NCBI GenBank assembly: GCA_021613535.1
Contig: CP075494.1
Coordinates: 16,058,001 to 16,122,000 of the forward strand
DNA from: Adineta vaga
Taxonomy: Eukaryota > Rotifera
DNA length: 64,000 bases
Direction: 5' to 3'
A model generated the notes under the pieces. It saw only the letters and a program-made list of their open reading frames with translations, had not been told where the DNA came from and did not search any database. Of this stretch, positions 11,941 through 20,864 are shown piece after piece; positions within the stretch are counted from its first letter, which is position 1, and each line of letters opens with the position of its first letter. Position numbers and translations under genes: made by a program.

Positions 11941-12616
11941 CTAAAATTTAGACTCTTGTTTCTCGCAGGTGTTCATCGAGCAACTGTGACGAAAAATCGT
12001 TTCAAAAGCTTACTTCAGTTTTGTCGATTCGATGATACAACAACACGAGAGGAAAGACTGAAAATAGATAAACTGGCGGCAATCAGAGAATTATGAGCAA
12101 TGTTCTTAGATCGATTACAAATATGCTATACACCTAGTGAATCACTCATGGCAGACGAACAGCTGGTTCCAACTCGTGGCCGATGCCATTTTCGTCAATA
12201 TATGCCTAATAAACCTGGAAAATATGGACTGAAGATCTTTTGGTGTTGTGACTCGGATACAACATATCCGTTGAATGCTGAAGTTTATTTAGGGCGTCAA
12301 CCTGGAACAGTGACTGCAGCTAAAGATACGAATCGTATTCATAATCTAGTGAAACGGTCGGTACATCCTTGGATTAACACAGGACGAACCATTACTACTG
12401 ACAATTATTTTACCAGTGCAGAGTTGGAAGAAGATCTTCTAGGTGTTCAAACAACTCCTGTAGGGACTATTCGACGAAATAAGAAAAAAATCCCATGCTG
12501 TGCTTTTGCTGTCATCTCTTCACCATGATCCGACAATCATCGATGAAGAAAAGAAAAAGCCAGAGATTATCTTATATTACAATAACACAAAAGGTGGTGT
12601 TGATCATATGGATCAA

Positions 12617-12930
12617 ATCCCAGGTAGAAAAATCCGAGCCGGATCCGGTCGAAACCAGAACATTCCGGTCATTTCATGGAAGCAGGATTCCGACCCGGAT
12701 ATTTTCGGACTTTTCCATTCGCTTCTGACTAGCTTCCAGTAAGTTCCAGTCGGAAAACGACTGGAATTCACCAGAACAGTCCGAGAAATTCCGATCGGAA
12801 TACTGCCTCCACTCTCCTTTGTTCTCCGGTTGGAACCTTTTGGAACTAGCTGGAACCGTCCGGAATATCCTCGGAAAGGCGTGATTTCTGGCAGGTTCCT
12901 TTCGAATCCGGAGGCCGGAACGTCCGTCCC
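12617..12930. repeat. GC-rich insertion, possible MITE
   Basis: An abrupt GC-rich block starting exactly where the piggyBac frame breaks after GGVDHMDQ. It begins ATCCCAGG and ends CCCGGGAT, short imperfect inverted ends, and contains many CCGG, TTCCGG and GGAA words. No coding potential. Flanking duplication not found. The right side continues into a GTGTGTGTGTATATATA stretch. Confidence 0.45.
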
Positions 12931-13047
12931 GGGATGTGTGTGTGTATATATAAGATAGCGTCATAGAGAAAACCCAGTAGAAGGAAGAGAACAGAAATGA
13001 CCTATATGTATTCAAAGTATTTGCTGATGCTTGAAAAAAAAGCAGAG

Positions 13048-13420
13048 ACGCAGGAGAAAAAATACCCAGTAAGTGGGACGATGTCGTATATATAAGCTAT
13101 CTTATCTATTGAGTGTTATAAAATGGCAGTTGGCGCAGAACACAACACAATATTTTTCGACGCATTTATCATTTATTGTTTTTTTTCTCTTGTAGTATAA
13201 AGAAGAGCTGTAAACAGGTTTAACCAGTATACTATCAATTTTACGACATTCCATTTCACAGTAAATAAAAAATACATTAACAGTCACTAAATTCGATGTA
13301 ATTTCGAACAACTCGAGAGAGCGACAACGATATGTCCTATAAAAGAATCAGAAATTCACTTCTATTATCTCACTCTATCACAGACCAATTTGTACCGAAT
13401 TAAATAGTCTGTTCTTTCCT
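13048..13420. repeat. Dispersed repeat E, copy 1
   Basis: About 370 bp homologous, by eye roughly three-quarters identical, to 25170-25545. Shared landmarks in order: ATACCCAGT..AAGT / TACTCCATAAATAGG, then TATATAAGCTAT, CGACGCATTTATCATTTATTG, GTTTTTTTTCT, ACAGG.....CCAGTA, TTACGAC, AACAACTCG and CACTTCTATT.TCTCA. It has a TATA-box-like word and a pyrimidine-rich 3' continuation, but no open frame. It might be a non-autonomous element or a decayed long terminal repeat. Confidence 0.6.
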
Positions 13421-13650
13421 TGATCTATTTTCAATATTACATCTTCACTCTTTATTATGATCCTAAACAATTGCTTTTGTTGTTTATGTTTTCATTCATG
13501 ACATCATTAGACACGTTATCGTACATCCTTGAATTCCCCATTACTACTTTATTTATTGTTCAGTCTTTAGTTTCATGTATTTTTGATCTTATCATTTTTA
13601 TTTTTCTTCCTTCCCCTCTTTTTCTCATCCCAACGACACTCTACTATTAA

Positions 13651-13725
13651 GGTGTGAGTGAGGGTGTTGATAGAGAACTAAAATCTATACCTATCGTCGT
13701 CCTTTACCCTCAAACAGGAGATTTG
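13651..13725. repeat. GTGGG-type hairpin
   Basis: The left arm GGTGTGAGTGAGGGTG and right arm TTTACCCTCAAACAGG pair imperfectly across about 40 bp. Member of the dispersed hairpin family described in the findings. Confidence 0.5.
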
Positions 13726-14006
13726 GGACATATAGATGTTTGTCTTTTTAGCCTTTAATGTCAATATACAGTATACATAAAAAGGCTATTTGCGACGCTT
13801 CTTACATATATAAACAAACATTTTTATGAGTAGAAAAATGTGTAAGTCTTTACTACATGTCGTCACATAGAAAATTTACAAAAATTTTCATACAAGAACA
13901 TTTGAGTTTCATATCTTACAAAGGTTTTCTATTTATTTATATAATCTAATGTTTAAATTCTTTCTTTTCTAAAATACTTACATTGTATGCATTTAGATTT
14001 TGGAAA

Positions 14007-14240
14007 ATGAGCAATTCTTCAGATTCTGACGGTTGGGAAACTGCTTATGATAGTTCTAACACGGGGCCAAGCGAGCAAGAACTTCAAAGGCAACGAGACG
14101 AAAAGGAATTGCAAGATATACTTCAACAACAACGAGAGGCGGAATTAGAACGAGAAAGAGCCCGGCAAATGGAAGAGTTCTTAAAGCAAAATACTCCTCC
14201 ACCGTCGCAATCATCAGAATCATCAGAATCACAATGGTAA
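14007..14240 (+). CDS. Small charged coiled-coil-like protein, hypothetical
   Basis: A 77-aa frame (residues MSNSSDSDGWETAYDSSN at the start) with a predicted helical Glu/Gln/Arg-rich centre (ELQRQRDEKELQDILQQQRE) and a Ser/Pro-rich tail. The codon pattern and composition look protein-like, unlike the random AT frames nearby. A TTTAG acceptor-like site precedes the ATG by 13 bp. I do not recognise a family. I tested whether it could be a first exon of the VPS13 fragment downstream; the reading phases do not match, so it is listed as separate. Confidence 0.45.
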   Translation: MSNSSDSDGWETAYDSSNTGPSEQELQRQRDEKELQDILQQQREAELERERARQMEEFLKQNTPPPSQSSESSESQW

Positions 14241-15006
14241 TGATTTATGACTCAATAACTACAACAAATAAACAGACTTATAGTGTAAACCCCTTCCCGT
14301 ATCACAAGCTGTTACTTCTTTCTTTTTTCCCTTTTTTATTCTGACCTTATAACAAAAAAATGCGGAAACTTCGGATTTTATCCGAAAGTTATGTGTACCA
14401 CAAAAAGTGTATGAGGGAGATGAACCATTCTAGAATGTCTACGGAACAAAATTACCACGAGAAATTTTTCGATGAGCAAGATCTCTGATGACTTATTTTT
14501 GAATGAATTTTTGTGTTTGGATCTACCGGGATTACAGTCGTAAGTGATTTCATGAATCTATAAAAGATCTACGATAGATACACATATCAGCAATTTCATA
14601 ATAGATCATCAATATCAATAGGTATGGAGATCAGGTTTTTCCACTTTGATAGTCTCTCTGACTAGCTACAAAATCAAGCATTTGGGAAACTCCGAAACTA
14701 CAAGTCGTCTGAGAACCACCCTCAAGATGGGATGCTCTGGCCAATAATAACAATTTTTTCGATAACTCACCCATTTCTCGAGAGATCATTCTCATCTTCG
14801 AAGTCGACCGAGGTATTTATGAGACAATTATGTGCACAAAGTTTCAGTTCAATCGATTATATTTTCGAAGAGTTATCGAATGAACAGACGAACGGACATA
14901 CCGATCGATTCTTGTCAACTACATAAAGAATCGTAAGGATCTATGAGGAACCGTTTTCCCCTCTTGTCTGAACAAGTCCTTGGAGAAAGTTCTTTGAAAA
15001 TTTTAG
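14241..15006. other. Intergenic with dispersed repeat D copy
   Basis: No VPS13-like exon could be found here although the downstream fragment should continue upstream. A one-sided CACCCTCAAGATGGG half-hairpin lies near 14717, and repeat D occupies about 14750-14930. Confidence 0.5.
14750..14930 (+). repeat. Dispersed repeat D, copy 1
   Basis: Shares ordered blocks with 18720-18866 (same strand) and 46578-46762 (opposite strand): CATCTTCGAA.TCGAC.GAG, then TATT.ATGAGACAA, AAAGTTTCAG, AGTTATCGA.T.AACGGACG and GATCGATTCT. About 150-180 bp, non-coding, probably a short non-autonomous element. Confidence 0.6.
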
Positions 15007-17616
15007 GTTCAATCATCAAATGAATCAATGAAAGATTACATTGAATTAAGTTTCCGTTCAATTGGTATATCAATAATTGATGATGTTAATCGCAGTGATT
15101 TATTTTTTATCACAATAAATCCTTCACATGAAATTTGGACTGAAAAACGAAAGATTAATTATCAACTAGTTTCAATTCAATTAAATGATCATTTAAATGA
15201 ACATTACAAAACATTTTTAAAACATAAACAATCAAATGGAGAGTTCGAAAATCATTTTCAAATTGATAAAAATTGAGTAAATATTTTCTTTTCTTTTAAA
15301 GTTTGTTTCATTTGATGAAGGACATAAAGTTCGTATTCATCATCAATCTCTAGAAGGTTTATGGTTAGGATATTCATGGTCAATAAGTAAAATGGCATTT
15401 CATGTTAAAATAAATCATATTCAAATTGATAGTCAATTACAAATTGCAATGTTTCCAACAATTCTTTATCCAATTATATCAAAAGCAGCAGGAACAAATA
15501 TTCGCATGAATTTTTATATTTCATTTCGAAAAAAAATCGAAATTGTTTCTTGTGAAATTTTTAGCTGGAAAACCATTTATTGAATTAAGTGTTCTTAAAA
15601 GTGAATCAGCCAAATCAAATACCATTCAGATCAAGTAATTTTTATTTAAAAAATATTTTTTATCTTATTTGAAATTCTTTCTTTTCAAAGATATTTGAAA
15701 TTATTAATTCAAGAATTTGCAGTTGCTGTTGATCAAGGTTTAATTTTAGCTTTGATTGAATTTTTCAAAGCTGAAGAAGTTTGTTTTAATGAATATCTTC
15801 AAATTTAATTTCTTTCTTTTCTTTTTAAAAAGACTCGTGCAGCACCAACAGTCAATATGGAAAGTGATTTAAAACGTGTTGAAAGACCTTTATCAATTCT
15901 ATCCAATGAAGGAACAGATAATACGTCACAAGAAACAAAAATATATTTTGATAATCTTCATTTATCTCCATTAAAAGTATTTTCTTTAAAAAAGAAAAAA
16001 ACTTTGTTTTTTTGAATAAAATGTTTATCTTTTAGATTCATGTTAGTTTTTCAATGCGTGGATCAAAAGCTGATAAACTATTATTAGCTGAATATCCATT
16101 AGTGGATTTTCTTTTACAACTTTTAAATTTAGCTGAAGTTCAAGATGTTATTCTAAAGTATATCTTTTTGATTGAAAATGTTTTTCTTAAATTTGTTTTT
16201 CTTTAGATTAAATTATTATGAAAGAAAAAATGATCGATATTCAATAACAAAATTAACACAAGAAATCACAGCTCATTATCAAAATCAATTTTTACAACAA
16301 CTTCATGTTGTTGTTCTTGGTTTAGATGTTCTTGGAAATCCTTTTGGACTTATTCGTGGAGTTGCTGGTGGAGTTGAATCATTATTTTATGAACCATATA
16401 AAGGTGCAATGGAAGGTCCAATGGAATTTTTAGAAGGAATTGCAACAGGTACAAAATATTTTGTTGGTTCTGTTGTTGGTGGTGCAGCTGGAGCTTTATC
16501 AAAAGTAACAGAAGCAGCAAGTAAAGGTTTAGCAACAATGACTTTAGATAAAGATTATCAAACAGCAAGAATTCAACGAAAAGAAATTCAAGCAGAAACA
16601 CAACCAGAAATAGTTTCAAGTGGAAAAAATGCTCTTAAAGTTTGATCTTTTTTCTTCGATTTTTCTTATTGAAATGCATTGATTTGATTTAGGATGTGGT
16701 TAAAGGCGTTAAAGGTGTTGTGAAAAAGCCAATGAAAGGAGCGAAACAAGGTGGAGCACAAGGATTTTTTAAAGGTTTAGGTAAAGGTTTTCTTGGTCTT
16801 GTTGGAAGACCAGCAAGTGGTGTTGCTGATTTAACAAGTACTTCATTCAAACTTATTAAAAAGTATTCTTTTTCAATTAAAAAGAAAGATTCAGATAATA
16901 GGATTTCGTTTTTTAAACAGAGTTGCAACTGATGAAATTATTATTCATCGAATAAGAAATCCACGTCATATTGGAAGAGATGGAATTGTTAGACCTTCAA
17001 TTGCATATGAAACTTTGGGAAGATTTATTTACGATGTTTGTTTCTTTTCGAAATCTTTTTTTCAAAAAAAACCATTTGAATTTTTCTTCAGAAATTTGAT
17101 GAATCACTTCATGGAGAAAACGAAGGTTATATTGCTCATATTGAACCATCAAGAGAACCTTCATCATTATTATTTGCAACAACAAAGTAACAAATGAAAA
17201 TCTTTTTTTTTTTCTTATTAAAAAAATCTTTTGTTTTTTAGACAAATTATTTTCTTAGTTGAAGATGAATCAACAAATGGAATTTATAAAATTGAATGGA
17301 TTCTTCATTATAAAGATATTAAAGGAAATCCAATTGTGAAATTTAATCCAAATTTTATTGAATTTATAATTAGAGTAATTCATTTCTCTGTTTTTCTTTC
17401 TTTATTTATTTATTTATTTATTTTCATTGTAAAGGAAACAAATGCAATTGGAATGACGAAAAAAGATATTATGCATGCAAGAGTTGTTCCATATCAAACT
17501 GTTGCGGAAGCACGAGTATGTTTTCAATTCTTTTCTTCTCTTCTTTGATTTTCTTTTGCTTTATTTAGTTTTTTGTTGATAAAATTATGGAAACAACGAA
17601 AGCATTGGAACTATAA
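15007..17616 (+). pseudogene. VPS13: VPS13 C-terminal fragment, 5'-truncated
   Basis: Encodes only the C-terminal portion of the lipid-transfer protein VPS13. Recognisable blocks: LFFITINPSHEIWTEK, AMFPTILYPI, KPFIELSV, LIQEFAVAVDQG, VLGLDVLGNPFGLIRGV followed by ESLFYEPYKGAMEGP, VGGAAGALSKVT, GAQGFFKGLGKGFLGLVGRP and a PH-like tail ending at a TAA (17614-17616). Exons inferred: 15007-15276, 15302-15634, 15691-15778, 15833-15976, 16036-16156, 16207-16639, 16693-16862, 16921-17035, 17092-17186, 17242-17374, 17435-17515, 17569-17616. Two lesions: a TGA at 15274-15276 not removed by any normal-size intron (the only GT-AG option is 25 nt), and a one-base shift in an A8 run at 15529-15536. Exons from 15.6 kb on are clean. 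The N-terminal roughly 2,500 residues expected for the family are absent upstream, so this is probably a duplicated gene fragment. Confidence 0.85.
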
Positions 17617-18010
17617 ACGATATTTCTCGTTTTTTATTTATTTGTTAATCACGCAAATTTATTCGATAATAAACACTCATCATTCTTAGCTAAAATCAAT
17701 CCATCCCGATCTAAAAGAATAAATTGTAATTGGTAATAAGAGAAACAAACAACTCCCCACAACTTAGTATCATTTGAAGCCCATCAACTTCTCTATTGAA
17801 TGGTATATTATAGTCGAGGTTTAGTTTTAACTAGATATGAAATTGATGAATAGAAATATAACGGTAGTTCTTACTGAAAATCAATAATATTCATGGAATA
17901 GTGCTTGACAACAGAACTATTCTTTTAAAAGTTATCCGAAAAACGGATGGTCGGATGCATTGACGGATTCTAAGATCAGGAAGATTTAATTTTTCAAAAC
18001 TAAAAAAAAT
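17617..18010. other. Intergenic
   Basis: Convergent intergenic space between the VPS13 fragment and the type II membrane protein gene. Near 17935-17990 a GTTATCCGAAAAACGGATGG segment resembles the end of repeat D. Nothing else seen. Confidence 0.4.
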
Positions 18011-19613
18011 TCAAAAAGTTGTTTTATTAAATATTCCAATATTCGTATCAAAAGTAAGTAACATATTTGTTTCAACCGAATTTGCTTGATCAAATGAATA
18101 TAAAATGAAAGGACCGAGATCTGATGCTAAAATAAAGTAATGAAATAGAATATTTAGACAAATAAATCTAAACAAACCTTGAACACCAATAGTACATGTA
18201 ATACCACCATCTGTTGCTTCATAATATTTAACTTGAAATATATTTGGAAAATTTTCAAAGAAAATAACTTGAAAATGATAATATTCTTTTGGTTGTAAAT
18301 AATGACTCATATAATATTCAAATGTTAATATTTGATTTGGAGATTTTCCATCAGATTGATAATAAATACCTTGTGATGTATTCGAATAAATATATAAATC
18401 ATCCCAATATGGAAATATTGTTACATTAGAAAAGATATTTGATGGTAATAATGTTTCGGTGTAACTTGTTGAACAATTACCAAAACAAAGAATCTTTTGA
18501 AAATAATTCAATTTAAAATAAATATGAAAACATCGAATTAAAATTCAAATGTTATGTGTAATTCAAAAAGTAAAACTGACAACAGATTTGTTCTCATAAA
18601 TCTATTTAAAATAATTCTTCTTAGGCCCTGTAAAGAATCAACTCTTAGGTCTTGTGGATACCCTCCCCTCCTACCAACCCTTACTATCGATTTGAACCCT
18701 ATATTGACATTTCTACTGTAACTCATCAACGGTACAACAGATTGGGTTCATCTTCGAACTCGACTGAGATAATATTGTGTAGAAAATTTCATCACAATTG
18801 AATTAGACCTTCAGGAGTTATCGAGTAAACGGACGGGCACTGATCGATTCTAGAATGTACTCAATTTTTGAGTATACAAAAAGAAAATAAATAATACTTA
18901 CTCCATCTGTTGTCACATTTATTGAATTTGTTGTTTTATTATAGATAGTTATATTCCATGGAATAGTAACCTTAAACATTTGATCATCAGCTGATCCATT
19001 TGTTGCTGATGAAAATATAATATTACTATTCTTTAATTGAATACCAGGAGCATCAGCACAAATTCCGTTTGAACAACTATAATTAAATGCACATTTATTA
19101 TTGATTTGACCACAATTATTTGAATCAATTAAAATATTAACACAGTTATTTGATACTTCATTGAACATATTTGGATAAATACAATTTACTTAAAAGAGAT
19201 TTAATTTTAGTTAATTCAATTATCAATTTGTTTTCTTTACTTCGTGTTGTTGTTGTCATTGTTGAATTATCTAAATAATAATACAATGATTTCTATTTTT
19301 AAATAGAATAAATCTTACTTGTTACTGGAATTGATTTATTTTTAATAAGAAGAATTGGAAGAAGAATGGATAAAAGAATTAATAATAAACAAAGTAAACA
19401 TAATAAACAGTATAAACATGATTTTAATCTATTTCATTTTAAAAATATTAAAGTAAGAAGAGAAATGAAAGAAATCTTTAACCTTAATTTATTTGAATAT
19501 GAAAAACGTTCTGTTAGTTGTAAATCAATTAATTTTGGAACAGAATGTTCAATAATAGATGGAGATTTTACCTTTAACCAAATCGATTGATCATTATTTG
19601 TTATTGTTTCCAT
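18011..19613 (-). CDS. Type II membrane protein, Cys-rich plus beta-sandwich-like ectodomain
   Basis: Six exons inferred on the minus strand: 19613-19483, 19428-19319, 19270-19241, 19188-18902, 18493-18178 and 18126-18011. All junctions keep phase; product 329 aa. Layout: a short cytosolic N-terminus (METITNNDQSIWLK...), one strongly hydrophobic Cys/Leu-rich transmembrane segment (about residues 46-72, CLYCLLCLLCLLLILL), a Thr-rich stalk, a Cys-rich stretch (NNCVNILIDSNNCGQINNKC), then an N-glycosylation-rich domain with IPWNITIYN, NVTTDGILCFGN, IFPYWDDLYIY and GIYYQSDG. I know this kind of FPYWDDL domain from families expanded in bdelloids but cannot name a function; an extracellular binding role is a guess. 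The fourth intron carries a copy of repeat D. Confidence 0.75.
18720..18866 (+). repeat. Dispersed repeat D, copy 2
   Basis: Located inside the long intron of the membrane-protein gene on the opposite strand. Shares CATCTTCGAACTCGACTGAG, then GAGTTATCGAGTAAACGGACG and GATCGATTCTA with the other copies. Confidence 0.6.
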
Positions 19614-20040
19614 TGGAAAATCTAAAGAATATTTTCAAACGATTCATTCTGTTGCCTCACTTTTTCTTTTCAGATTTATTCATTTATTCATTTTGAATAA
19701 ATTAAATAATTAACATATCTTTTTTTATTCTTATTCATCCTACTCATATTCTTAATATCGACCATAGAGTTCGAATTGATTTTTATCGAGTTGAAAAATA
19801 CTGTTAATATTCAATTTGTTCTGATGTTATGAATCGTAATATCTACATTATAACGAAACATTTATTTTTTTATCTCTTTCTTGTCGACTATCATAGAATG
19901 GAGTTAATGATTAATTAACATAAAATATAACGTTAAGAATTCAATGATCTTTATTGGAATCAAATAAAAGACATAAATGATAAATCATTCATGAGATGTC
20001 TAATTCGAGTTATAACATAAATAAATATATATATAAATAC
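19614..20040. other. Intergenic, AT-rich
   Basis: Upstream region of the minus-strand membrane-protein gene. No open frame or repeat recognised apart from simple ATATAT runs near 20020-20040. Confidence 0.4.
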
Positions 20041-20044
20041 ATAC

Positions 20045-20556
20045 AAGATGGCCCAAAAGTCACGTTACTAAAAAAAATTAAATATATCCCTTATGGTTCG
20101 AGCAAAGAACCTAGTTTTTTTTATCAATAGTAGATGCGCCTTCAAGCTTAATATCCATACGAACAAGGTTAGGAAAAGCCTTTGTTAAGTACCACTATTG
20201 ATATCAACAAGGCGATTTTACTTTTCTACCGAGAGGGAAAAAACACTGGTATAAGATGATGCAAAAGTCACTTTATCGAAATGAAAATTGAATACCTCTG
20301 TAATAGTTAGAGGAAACGAGCTGCTTTTTTACAAAGAATAGAGGCGTGTCCACACGCCAGAACCATATAAACAAGACAAATGAGAAGCTTTATTAAGTAC
20401 ATTGTTTTCCTTTTCTATTTGTAGAAAAGTAAAATTGTCTTGTGTTGATATCAATAGTGATACTTAACAAAGGTGCTTCCTAATCTTGTTCGTATGGATA
20501 TGAAGATTGAAGACGCCTCTACTATTGATAAAAGAATCAGCTTCTTTGCTCGAACA
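20045..20556. repeat. Foldback repeat with AAAAGTCAC ends
   Basis: Arms about 20099-20230 and 20421-20556 are reverse complements with some mismatches (CGAGCAAAGAA, ATCAATAGTAGA, ATCCATACGAACAAG, TTAAGTA.CACTATTGATATC, TTTTACTTTTCTAC). The left side also has a direct repeat, GATGGCCCAAAAGTCACGTTA near 20047 and GATGATGCAAAAGTCACTTTA near 20255, resembling Tc1/mariner-like ends. No transposase. Probably a composite non-autonomous DNA element. Confidence 0.7.
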
Positions 20557-20864
20557 TAGTCATGTCGATTTAGATTTAGTTTTCCGTATAATAGTCGTGT
20601 TGATGTCGCATGAGTTTGGAAATTCGAAATATAATATAAATGCACATTCTAAAGCCTCATATCAATTGGAACAAATATGTGTATAGAGTGAGAGTATGCA
20701 ATAAGATAATACACTTACACTCTCACTTTCACACACCTCACATCCTTTACAAAGAAGTTGTCTTATTCAAATATCTTCTGAATAAGTTTCCGGAATTTAT
20801 AAGAAACTATAATGTGTATTGTAATCAGATAAAATCGAAAATTTTCAAGAAACAAAATTCTTTA

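Larger units (their letters stand above)
8043..12616 (+). pseudogene. piggyBac transposase remnant (DDE_Tnp_1_7)
   Basis: Decayed piggyBac-family transposase in several pieces. The N-terminal piece (about 8058-8310) reads GVGRPAADIQTIKEAFQILITQ, then ETN with an in-frame TGA, then RAHLIAKEWN. A middle piece ends EEMWAFIRL at 8583, where a hAT element is inserted. It resumes at about 11948 with LFLAGVHR, FRSLLQFCRFDDTT-like and REERLKIDKLAAIREL, then a TGA, then YTPSESLMADEQLVP.RGRC.FRQYMP. and the TTDNYFTS catalytic-domain motif. A frameshift near 12515 is followed by KKPEIILYYNNTKGGVDHMDQ, which stops at 12616 where a GC-rich element begins. Stops, frameshifts, insertion and truncation make it inactive. 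Segment 8310-8540 between the pieces is unrecognised. Confidence 0.85.

Noticed and set aside
14007-15276. Small charged ORF as first exon of the VPS13 fragment, giving a chimeric gene
   Set aside because: The CAATG|GTAATG donor at 14236 ends in phase 2, while the exon at 15007 needs phase 0; no alternative junction was convincing.
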